Assembly (NCBI GenBank): GCA_963844055.1 | Contig: CAWJMN010000001.1 | Coordinates: forward strand, 1,674,001 to 1,738,000 | Length of the DNA stretch: 64,000 nt | Reading direction: 5' to 3' | DNA from: CAWJMN01 sp963844055 | Lineage (GTDB): Bacteria; Planctomycetota; Planctomycetia; Pirellulales; Pirellulaceae | Part shown: in pieces, positions 38,363 through 46,580 of the stretch | How positions within the stretch are numbered: position 1 is the first letter of the stretch | How the letters are laid out: each line of letters opens with the position of its first letter | The notes under the pieces: model-generated | Seen by the model: only the letters and a program-made list of their open reading frames with translations | Databases searched by the model: none | Told to the model about the DNA's origin: nothing | Made by a program: the position numbers and the translations under genes

Positions 38363-40960
38363 ATGAACACTAAGCCAACTGCGACCTCACCTGTCACTGC
38401 GCCGCAACCTGTCCGTGGGGCAGGGCACATCGCTCGCGAACGCCCCGAGCTACTTGCGCCAGCTGGAGATGCCGACTGCCTCAAGGCGGCCATTGAAAAC
38501 GGTGCAGACGCCGTCTACTTCGGGCTCGATACGGGCTTCAATGCGAGGGCACGTGCCAATAATTTTTCGCCGGCCGAACTTCCCCAGGTGATGTCTCTTT
38601 TGCACCGTCGAGGGCTGAAGGGGTACGTCACGCTCAACACGCTGCTCTTTACCAATGAGTTGCCAACGGTTCAAAATCTCGTGCGCCAGATTGCAGATTC
38701 CGGCGTCGATGCCGTTCTGATGCAAGACATCGGTGGCGTACGACTGGTGCGAGCCATTTGCCCCGATCTGCCCATTCATGCCTCAACACAAATGACGCTC
38801 ACCAGTGGTGAGACCGTACGAGTGGCCGAAGAGCTAGGGATCGAACGCGCTGTGTTGGCACGCGAGCTTTCCATTGATGAGATCAAACAGATCCGCGAAG
38901 TCTCCAAGTTACCAATTGAAGTCTTTGTGCATGGAGCACTTTGCGTCGCGTATTCTGGCCAATGCCTTACCAGTGAATCGCTTGGTGGTCGCAGCGCGAA
39001 TCGTGGTCAGTGTGCACAGGCTTGTCGCCTCCCGTACGACATCATCTGTGATGGGCGCGATGTGGGGCCTGAAAATGCCAAGTACGTACTAAGCCCCCAA
39101 GACTTAGCCGCTTATGCACTCATTCCTGATTTAATGGCGGCAGGCGTTTGCTCGCTGAAAATCGAAGGCCGCCTCAAAACGCCTGAATACGTTGCCAATA
39201 TCACTCAGCACTATCGTCGTGCCATCAATGCGGCCGTCGAGGGACTTCCCGTCGAATTCACCAAGACCGATGTGGAAGAGATGGAGCTTTCGTTTTCGCG
39301 CGGCTTTTCACCCGGCTGGCTTGAAGGCAACGACCACAAGCGATTGGTACCCGCACAAAGCTCTTCCAAGCGTGGCGTGTTCCTTGGGAATGTCGTGGAT
39401 GTCTATCGGGGGCACGTTGTTGTCGACCTAACGGGAAGCGTCAAACGTGGCGACGGCGTGGCGTTCGACTGTGGCCGACCTGTCGATGATGAACAGGGAG
39501 GACGCGTCTATGAAGTATTTCGCGGTGGCCGGTCGATTGAAGGGCTCGTTACGAGTGGGCGTGTCGAACTGAGCTTTGCCCATGATTCGCTCGACTTCGA
39601 TGAGATCTGGCCCGGCCAACAAATCTGGAAGACCGATGATCCGCATTTGACGGCCCGCTTGCGCAAAACGTTCTCCAGTCCCGTGCCCCAGCGAACCCAG
39701 CCCTTGTCGGTTACGGTTTTCGCCAGCGAAGGGCAACCGCTTCGCCTCGTGGCAACGACGGAAAGCGGCGCGCGTGTTGAAATCGAATCAGAAGAGCCTT
39801 TGGCAACAGCCCAAAAACATGCACTCAGTGAAGACGTTCTCACGCAGCAGTTCTCGCGGTTGGGGGGCACCCCTTACGAACTGTCGCAACTAACGGCCCA
39901 CATCGAAGGGCGGCCGATGGCCCCGTTTAGCTTGCTCGGCAAATTGCGGCACGAAATGCTATCGCAGTTGGAGCGTGCCAGTGGTCAACCGCCGCAACGT
40001 CAAATTGCAAATCACGACGTACTGGCCAGCATGCGACACAATCTGTGGAATAAGCTTTCGCTGGGAACCGATGCAGCAACTTCGAAAGCCAAAGAGACTT
40101 CGCCACAGATCCATGTGCTCTGTCGGTCGCTAAAGCAACTCGAAGAAGTGCTTGCGTTTGGTATGAAAAGCCTTTACGCCGATTTTCAAGACATTCGCGA
40201 ATACCGTCAGGCAGTTGCATTGGCCGACGGTGCTTCGGCAAAATTGTTCCTTGCAACGCCACGGATTCAAAAGCCGGGCGAAATGGGGATGTTTCGCTTG
40301 TTAGAAAAGCAGAATCCAACTGGCATCTTAGTGCGAAACCTAGCCGGTTTGCGGCACTTCACGCATTTGGGCATGCCCGTTATTGCCGATTTCTCGCTCA
40401 ACTGTACCAATGAATTAACGGCAGAATACCTGATTGATCAAGGTGCCCAGCGTATCACTGCCTCCTACGATCTAAATCGAGATCAGCTGCTGGATTTGAT
40501 TCGGGCAATGCCTGCCAGTGTGGCAGAAGTGGTCCTCCATCAGCACATGCCGATGTTCCATATGGAGCATTGCGTGTTTTGTGCCATGCTTTCACCTGGC
40601 ACTAACAAGACCAACTGCGGCCGGCCTTGCGACGTTCACGAAGTCAAGCTGCGTGATCGGATTGGCATGGAACATACCTTGGTAGCGGATGTTGGTTGTC
40701 GCAACACACTGTTCAATGCCGTGCCGCAAAGTGGTGCTGAGATCGCAGGTGATTTGCAAAAGCTGGGAGTTAGCCATTTCCGCCTGGAGTTGCTGCACGA
40801 CTCCAAGGGTAACTTGCAACATCTTTTGCGGCTGTATCAGCAGCTGCTAGAGGGAAAAGTCTCTGGCAAAGAAGTCTGGACACAGCTCAAAGCCAGTAAT
40901 CGAGTCGGTGTGACTCGCGGCACGCTTGATGAAAAGCGTGATCCGCTCGCCATTTTATAG
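38363..40960 (+). CDS. U32 peptidase-family protein, RlhA-like
   Basis: 865 residues. Residues about 25-330 are the U32 TIM barrel: RPELLAPAGDADCLKAAIEN, DAVYFGLDTGFNARA, FVHGALCVAYSGQCLTS and ANRGQCAQACRLPY, the four-Cys site of the family, and SLKIEGRLKTPEYVAN. A beta-domain (about 330-430) follows and then a DUF3656-like part with a second barrel-like end (CVFCAMLSPGTNKTNCGRPC). U32 proteins such as RlhA, TrhP and UbiU/V carry hydroxylation chemistry with a cofactor or Fe-S cluster; RlhA hydroxylates 23S rRNA. Which RNA this one acts on is inferred. Ends one base before the convergent copA. Confidence 0.8.
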   Translation: MNTKPTATSPVTAPQPVRGAGHIARERPELLAPAGDADCLKAAIENGADAVYFGLDTGFNARARANNFSPAELPQVMSLLHRRGLKGYVTLNTLLFTNELPTVQNLVRQIADSGVDAVLMQDIGGVRLVRAICPDLPIHASTQMTLTSGETVRVAEELGIERAVLARELSIDEIKQIREVSKLPIEVFVHGALCVAYSGQCLTSESLGGRSANRGQCAQACRLPYDIICDGRDVGPENAKYVLSPQDLAAYALIPDLMAAGVCSLKIEGRLKTPEYVANITQHYRRAINAAVEGLPVEFTKTDVEEMELSFSRGFSPGWLEGNDHKRLVPAQSSSKRGVFLGNVVDVYRGHVVVDLTGSVKRGDGVAFDCGRPVDDEQGGRVYEVFRGGRSIEGLVTSGRVELSFAHDSLDFDEIWPGQQIWKTDDPHLTARLRKTFSSPVPQRTQPLSVTVFASEGQPLRLVATTESGARVEIESEEPLATAQKHALSEDVLTQQFSRLGGTPYELSQLTAHIEGRPMAPFSLLGKLRHEMLSQLERASGQPPQRQIANHDVLASMRHNLWNKLSLGTDAATSKAKETSPQIHVLCRSLKQLEEVLAFGMKSLYADFQDIREYRQAVALADGASAKLFLATPRIQKPGEMGMFRLLEKQNPTGILVRNLAGLRHFTHLGMPVIADFSLNCTNELTAEYLIDQGAQRITASYDLNRDQLLDLIRAMPASVAEVVLHQHMPMFHMEHCVFCAMLSPGTNKTNCGRPCDVHEVKLRDRIGMEHTLVADVGCRNTLFNAVPQSGAEIAGDLQKLGVSHFRLELLHDSKGNLQHLLRLYQQLLEGKVSGKEVWTQLKASNRVGVTRGTLDEKRDPLAIL

Positions 40961-40961
40961 G

Positions 40962-43259
40962 CTACGCATCCAGTGAAAGTTGACGCAGTCGCAAACTGTT
41001 CATCACCACGATCACACTGCTAGATGCCATGGCCAGCGCGGCGATTGAAGGGCTAAGCTCCCAGCCAAAAGGCTGTAGGAACAAGCCCGTCGCCAGCGGA
41101 ATGAGAAGAACATTGTAGCCCAGCGCCCAAAACAAGTTCTGGCGAATGATTTGTACGGTATTGCGACCAAGGCGAATTGCTGCTGCCAACAATCGCATGT
41201 CATGCTTCCCCAGCACGACCTGTGCACTCTCTACCGCCAGATCGATCCCTGTTGAAAGGGCGACCCCCACGTCGGCTGCACTCATGGCCAACGCATCATT
41301 GGCACCATCGCCCACCATCACGGTAACCGCCCCCGCGGCCTTCGCTGCTTCGAGTTGCCGTTGCTTGTCCTCGGGCAAAGCTTGCGCGATAACCTCTTTG
41401 ATACCCAGTTGGTTCGCAATTTCCTGCGCGGTGCTAATGCGATCACCCGACAGAAGCACCGTCTTTAAGCCCAAATCATTGAGCTGCGCGATGGCGTCTT
41501 GGCTTCCCTCGGCAATCTGGTCGGCCAGAATGATTTGCCCCAAGTATTTGCCCCCCATCGCAAACAGCACCATCATCTCGCTGGCCTGCGGCGTCTCCAT
41601 TCGCAGCCCAACGAGGCCACTACGCCGCACAATCTGTTTACTGTCGAGCAGTTTGGCATTTCCCGCCAGGATTTCTCCCTGGTTGGTGGTCGCAACCAGT
41701 CCTCCTCCGGCAAGGTTTTGGACCGAGTCCACCTGCAAGGCTGCAAGATCATACGGTGGCTCGGCCGTGGGCGCCGCCGATTGTTTCTGGGCGTGGGCCA
41801 CAATCGCTTTGGCTATGGGATGACGGCTATGGCGTTCAATGCGTTCGGCAACTGCTAATAGCTGTGACGCCGTAACCGAGGGAGCAGGCTCCAAACGCAA
41901 CACCTTCGGCTCGCCCCAGGTTAATGTGCCCGTTTTATCTAAGAATAAAGTCTGTGCCTGCGCAAGTTGTTCAATGGCTGCCGCATCTTTGAATAGGATG
42001 CCTGCTTCGGCCCCTTTGCCAGAAGCCACAAGCACAGCAACCGGCGTAGCCAGCCCCAGTGCACAAGGGCATGCCACAACCAGTACGGCCACTGCATGAC
42101 GCACCGCCACGGCCACATCGTCCGGCGTGTGCCAAATCCAGTACGCAAATGTTGCCAGCGCGATTACCAGCACCGCTGGCACAAACCGGGCAACTACCCG
42201 ATCGGCCAATCGATGGTAGGCCATTTTGGTCTGCTGCAGGTGTCTGACTTGTGCCGCCATTTTGGCCAGCCAAGTTGCCGCCGCCGACTGGGTGGCGCGC
42301 ATCGTAAGGGCCGCATCTCCTAGCACGGAGCCCGCAAATAGGGTGTCTCCCACATGCTTCGTGATCGGAAGTGGTTCGCCCGAAAGCATTGCTTCGGTGA
42401 CGTCAGCAGTTCCCACCAAAACCGTCCCATCCACCGGCACACGTTGCCCCGCCGCCAGCAGCACGCGATCACCTGGCACAATTTGACACGTGGGAATCGT
42501 CTCGATACGGCCATCGTCCCGTTCTACCGTGGACGTGTCGGGTAAGAGCGTTAGTAAAGCTTGGGCCGCACTCGATGCGCGAGCCCTTGCCTTTAGTTCT
42601 AAATACTTTCCCAGACTGATAAAGGCCAAGATCATTGCCCCATCCATCAGTTCCATGCGATGCTTCGAGTGCCCCAAAAACAAAGAGCTTATTCCAGCGA
42701 GGTACGCCGCCGAGGTGGCGATCCCTACGAGCGCATCCATGGAAACAATTCGGTGCCGCAACTGCTTAAGCGCCGAGACCACAAACGGCAGCCCCACCAC
42801 AATTTGCGCAATTGTCGCAATGACAATTCCCAGCACCATCAGTCCGGTGCCATGTCCGGCAAGGTGCAAGGCGATCAGAATGCCCGAAGCGATTCCCGCG
42901 ACGATAAACCGCCACCACCAGCGTTTCGATTCGACGGTCGTTTCGTCAGAAGCTTCTTCGATGGAGGAGTCTATCTCCGACGAAGATTCCGGCTGAAGTG
43001 GTGTTGCCGTATAACCAAGCGACTGGACGAGCGTTTGAATTTCGGCCGGTCGCGGGCCATTTGCCGCCACCGTCACTTCGCCACTTCCCATGGCGAAATT
43101 AATACTGGCCGATTGGACCCCGGGCAGTCCCTTGCAAGTCCGTTCAATCGTCGCGGCGCAGGCGGCGCAGTGCATTCCGCCGATTCGAAAGGCAAATTTC
43201 TCGGAAGAATCGGTGGGATTGTCGTTGGTAGGGTTTGGCGTAATCATAAGAGTTGTCAT
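40962..43259 (-). CDS. copA: Copper-translocating P1B-type ATPase
   Basis: 765 residues. N-terminal metal domain GMHCAAC (28-34), membrane segments, the CPCALGLATP ion site, DKTGTLTWGEP phosphorylation motif, the HPIAKAIVAHA nucleotide-binding part, GDGANDALAMSAADVG hinge, and the last helices with GYNVLLIPLA and AMASSSVIVV. YN and M-x-x-SS are the Cu(I) signature of subgroup P1B-1. It exports Cu(I) from the cytoplasm with ATP. Only one N-terminal metal domain. Divergent from the CinA-like gene 155 bases away; no copper regulator in the window. Confidence 0.94.
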   Translation of the reverse strand: MTTLMITPNPTNDNPTDSSEKFAFRIGGMHCAACAATIERTCKGLPGVQSASINFAMGSGEVTVAANGPRPAEIQTLVQSLGYTATPLQPESSSEIDSSIEEASDETTVESKRWWWRFIVAGIASGILIALHLAGHGTGLMVLGIVIATIAQIVVGLPFVVSALKQLRHRIVSMDALVGIATSAAYLAGISSLFLGHSKHRMELMDGAMILAFISLGKYLELKARARASSAAQALLTLLPDTSTVERDDGRIETIPTCQIVPGDRVLLAAGQRVPVDGTVLVGTADVTEAMLSGEPLPITKHVGDTLFAGSVLGDAALTMRATQSAAATWLAKMAAQVRHLQQTKMAYHRLADRVVARFVPAVLVIALATFAYWIWHTPDDVAVAVRHAVAVLVVACPCALGLATPVAVLVASGKGAEAGILFKDAAAIEQLAQAQTLFLDKTGTLTWGEPKVLRLEPAPSVTASQLLAVAERIERHSRHPIAKAIVAHAQKQSAAPTAEPPYDLAALQVDSVQNLAGGGLVATTNQGEILAGNAKLLDSKQIVRRSGLVGLRMETPQASEMMVLFAMGGKYLGQIILADQIAEGSQDAIAQLNDLGLKTVLLSGDRISTAQEIANQLGIKEVIAQALPEDKQRQLEAAKAAGAVTVMVGDGANDALAMSAADVGVALSTGIDLAVESAQVVLGKHDMRLLAAAIRLGRNTVQIIRQNLFWALGYNVLLIPLATGLFLQPFGWELSPSIAALAMASSSVIVVMNSLRLRQLSLDA

Positions 43260-43414
43260 CCATTATACGAGCGTGCCTCACGCTAAAGCAAAGGCTCGCA
43301 AACAAGCCGATTGCCGGGCTTTTATCGCGTCAGATTCCCCCAGGACACTTGTTTTCGAACCCTGTGAAAGCAAGGCCGGTCTCCTCGCTCACTTTACTAG
43401 AAACTCAATCGCGA

Positions 43415-44674
43415 ATGCTTGCTGAAATCATTTCTATCGGTGATGAGCTAACCAGTGGTCAACGTCTAGACACCAACAGCCAGTGGTTAAGTGAACGATT
43501 GGGAGAGCTTGGCATTCGAGTTGGCTATCACACAACAGTGGCAGACGACCTGGCGGCCAACGTTTTGGTTTTTAAACAAGCGGTCGAGCGGGCAGACCTG
43601 GTGATCAGCACCGGTGGACTGGGCCCGACGGCCGACGACCTAACGCGTGAGGCCATTGCCCAAATGGTAGGCGTGCCACTGGTCATGTACCCCGAAGCTC
43701 TCGCCCATATCGAACAGTTGTTTGCGCGGCGCAAGCGTCCCATGCCACCGGCCAATCAGCAACAGGCACTGTTTCCGGAAGGTTCGGTCATGGTGTTCAA
43801 TCCCCATGGCAGTGCGCCGGGCATTGATCTGACTGTCTCCCGCTCGGGTAAAAAGCCGTCACGCATTTTTGCACTACCAGGCGTCCCGGCCGAAATGCGC
43901 GAAATGTGGGAAGGTACGCTCGCCAATGCTATCAGCGACATGCTTCCAGAAAAAACCGTTCTGCACCATCATCGCATCAAGTGCTTTGGCGTTGGTGAAA
44001 GCGACTTAGAAGCGATGCTTCCCGATCTCATTCGTCGTGGTCGTGATCCCATTGTCGGGATTACGGTAAGCAAGGCGACCATCACCCTTCGCATTACCGC
44101 AGCAGCGCCGACTGTAGAGACCGCTCGTCAGCGTATGGTACCGACAATCGAGACAATTGAGCAATCGCTCGGCCATCTCATTTTTGGGCGAGAAGACGAT
44201 GAACTGCAACACGCAATTTTGCATCAGTTAGATGCCAAGCGAAAAACACTGGCCTTGGTAGAGTGGGGGACAGGCGGACTTGTCGGCCATTGGCTCTCCG
44301 AAGTTCCTCAGCATCACCAATCATACATTGGTGGCTTGACCATCAATTCCGCAAGCGTTGCGAAAAAGCTGCTTAACGTAGAATGGCCCGAAGAATACTC
44401 GGATGACGCCTCACTCTTTGAGCCCTTGGTTATCGCCATGGCCAAACGTTGGCGTGAAGAGACCGGAGCGGACTATTGTTTGTCGATTGGGCCATTTCCT
44501 TCGCCGATTATGGGGCAAAAGGAACCGGGTAATGTGCTAATGGGTTTGGCGTCTGCCTCGTATGCCGCAGCACAAGCCTTTCCATTCGCGGGCCATCCAG
44601 ACATTGTAAGGCCCCGCGCTGGCAAGCAACTTCTAAACCTATTGCGACTACATCTATTGAAGGAGGGAGCGTGA
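43415..44674 (+). CDS. CinA-like protein with altered amidase site
   Basis: 419 residues from ATG 43415 (MLAEIISIGDELTSGQRLD); the frame opens 54 codons earlier without a ribosome site. Residues 1-170 are the MoCF/COG1058 domain: GDEL, ISTGGLGPTADDLTREAIA, FALPGVPAEMREMW. The C-terminal domain corresponds to PncC, nicotinamide mononucleotide deamidase, but its AESCTGG active-site motif reads VEWGTGG: the catalytic Ser is missing. The N-terminal pyrophosphatase part may be active while the deamidase is not. Converges on a membrane protein gene 16 bases away. Confidence 0.85.
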   Translation: MLAEIISIGDELTSGQRLDTNSQWLSERLGELGIRVGYHTTVADDLAANVLVFKQAVERADLVISTGGLGPTADDLTREAIAQMVGVPLVMYPEALAHIEQLFARRKRPMPPANQQQALFPEGSVMVFNPHGSAPGIDLTVSRSGKKPSRIFALPGVPAEMREMWEGTLANAISDMLPEKTVLHHHRIKCFGVGESDLEAMLPDLIRRGRDPIVGITVSKATITLRITAAAPTVETARQRMVPTIETIEQSLGHLIFGREDDELQHAILHQLDAKRKTLALVEWGTGGLVGHWLSEVPQHHQSYIGGLTINSASVAKKLLNVEWPEEYSDDASLFEPLVIAMAKRWREETGADYCLSIGPFPSPIMGQKEPGNVLMGLASASYAAAQAFPFAGHPDIVRPRAGKQLLNLLRLHLLKEGA

Positions 44675-44690
44675 TGCTCCTTCTGGTGGC

Positions 44691-45110
44691 TTAGCCGTCG
44701 TGCGCCGCACTGTCTTCGCCGTCGGCCTGCTTTTCACGCTTATAGCGAGCGATCTCCTCGGCCAAGAACGCTTTTTCTTCGGCCGAAAGCTGCGTCGTTT
44801 TCGACCAAAACCAGCGTGATTCAAGCCAGTCGGCAAACGCCAGCACGACCATCCACACCACAAGCAGCAGAACAAACAGCCAATACGCGGCCGACACAAC
44901 AGGGTCCATCGCAAACAGGTCACCCAGCAGCGAAAGCCCTACTACCCCCAAGATGCCGCTGGTTTGTAAACGCCTGATATACTGCCGTCGAAAGAAGACC
45001 AGTTCTTCATCGCTCAGGCCGCCATGATCGACGGTCCGATAGCTTCTTACATGCATGATGCAAAGGACTACGGCCGCCAAACAGATTCCCAGCGAGAGAT
45101 AGATTGTCAA
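44691..45110 (-). CDS. Small membrane protein, three helices
   Basis: 139 residues from a TTG at 45110; a later start is possible because no clear ribosome site is seen. Hydrophobic segments at about 1-18, 50-65 and 75-95 (YWLFVLLLVVWMVVLAFADW), and a charged C-terminal helix (AEEKAFLAEEIARYKREKQ). Function unknown. Confidence 0.55.
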   Translation of the reverse strand: MTIYLSLGICLAAVVLCIMHVRSYRTVDHGGLSDEELVFFRRQYIRRLQTSGILGVVGLSLLGDLFAMDPVVSAAYWLFVLLLVVWMVVLAFADWLESRWFWSKTTQLSAEEKAFLAEEIARYKREKQADGEDSAAHDG

Positions 45111-45179
45111 AGGGTGACGTGCCTCGCATCACGAACGGGAAAAGGGAAGGGGGGACCTGCGTCGCAGCCACTTCAGGCA

Positions 45180-46202
45180 TTATTTTGCCCGCTTCATCCA
45201 CTCCAGCACGACCCAGCCCACCTTCGCCAGCGATAGCGGCGAGCACTTGCTGGGAACATCTAGCGTGGTATGCCAGTAGGTCTGCTCGCGCGAGGTAGGG
45301 TAGTCAAAATCAATGATGTCACAGCACGGAATCTTGGCGATGTTGCGAATGGCCAAGTGATCGTCGCGAACTTCATGCCCCACTTGATTGATGAACTCTC
45401 GCACGCCCAATCGGCGAGCCGTTTCCCAAATCTCATTAACCATCGGACGTGTATCGGGCCAGCCGCTGCTGTTCGCTTCTCGATAGATTTGTAATTGAGC
45501 GTCTCCCACCATATCGACAAGCACCCCCCAGCGATAACGGTGGGCCGGCGGATTGGCAACATACTCGTGGGCGAAATGCTCCGAACCTAGAAAGTATTTG
45601 TCGCGAGCAGGGTCAAAGATCAGCTCTTCACCATCGAACAACACAAAGTCTACGCCGTATTTTCCAGGCATCTTTTGCAGGTGATGGGCCATTTCGCATA
45701 AGAGTGCACAACCACTTGCGCCATCGTTCGCCCCGACAAAGATATCGCCCCGCTTGCTCGGATCAGGATCATTATCGGGAAAAGGACGTGTGTCATAGTG
45801 GCAGCAAAGAAGGATGCGGTCTTTGGCTTCCGGATGCCACTGCACGATCATGTTCGCCATCGGCACTGCCGCACCGGTTTCCGGATGACGCGCCGTGAAC
45901 GCTTGCATTTCCACTTTGCCGCCAAGCGACGTGAAATGCTTCGTTAAATAATCTTGCTGCTGCTTCATCCCCTTGCTGCCTGCAACGCGAGGACCAATCG
46001 CACAGATCTTTTGCAGATGGTCAAACGCCCGTTCGCCCTGAAACGGAATGTTGGCGAGCGTCAATTTGGAAGCGGCCGGACGTTGCGCATAAGCCCGAAT
46101 TCGACCCGAAACAAGCGGAATCGTAAGCAGCATAATGAGTACGACTGCCACAATCAGGTTGCCCGACGTGAAAAAGTTTCGAGGGCGTTTCGCAAAATCC
46201 AT
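45180..46202 (-). CDS. Membrane-anchored M28 peptidase / glutaminyl cyclase-like
   Basis: 340 residues from ATG 46202. One N-terminal membrane helix (NLIVAVVLIMLLTIPLV), then RILLCCHYDTRPFPDND, GANDGASGCALLCEM, DFVLFDGEELIF and a late DDHLAI His. H-x-D, D, EE, D and H are the two-zinc ligands of M28 enzymes; the CHYDTRP and GANDGASG forms are those of animal-type glutaminyl-peptide cyclotransferases. It acts outside the cytoplasmic membrane on peptides. Substrate inferred only at family level. Confidence 0.8.
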   Translation of the reverse strand: MDFAKRPRNFFTSGNLIVAVVLIMLLTIPLVSGRIRAYAQRPAASKLTLANIPFQGERAFDHLQKICAIGPRVAGSKGMKQQQDYLTKHFTSLGGKVEMQAFTARHPETGAAVPMANMIVQWHPEAKDRILLCCHYDTRPFPDNDPDPSKRGDIFVGANDGASGCALLCEMAHHLQKMPGKYGVDFVLFDGEELIFDPARDKYFLGSEHFAHEYVANPPAHRYRWGVLVDMVGDAQLQIYREANSSGWPDTRPMVNEIWETARRLGVREFINQVGHEVRDDHLAIRNIAKIPCCDIIDFDYPTSREQTYWHTTLDVPSKCSPLSLAKVGWVVLEWMKRAK

Positions 46203-46580
46203 GGACGCGGCTCGGTCAAAAGGAGAATCCGTTCGCCCGCATTTCCTGATTGGAAATACCGGCAAAGCCTAGCTAACTCGTTCAATATCAGTATCTTATG
46301 TAAAGTCCGATGTGCTGCCTAGAGAACTTCAGGTGGGAGAAGGTCAACGGCTCTGGCTGAATGTCGTTTTTCCCTCGAAAAACCTAACAAAAAATTGACC
46401 TAACGGATTTTGAGTCACTCGAAGTAAATTGGAAGTTAATCGCTGTCTGGCGTGGAAAACCGGTTGAGGTTTTCCGCCTTGGCTTAGTTGGCGTTTGGCC
46501 AAAAAAGCAGGGGCTCGGATCGCCAGAACGGACATGGAACTGTTTGCTGGGTGAGTCGTGCCAAAAGCACGTCTTTTGAG
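46203..46580. other. Intergenic region
   Basis: 378 bases between two divergent genes. Small frames only; no promoter identified with confidence. Confidence 0.45.
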
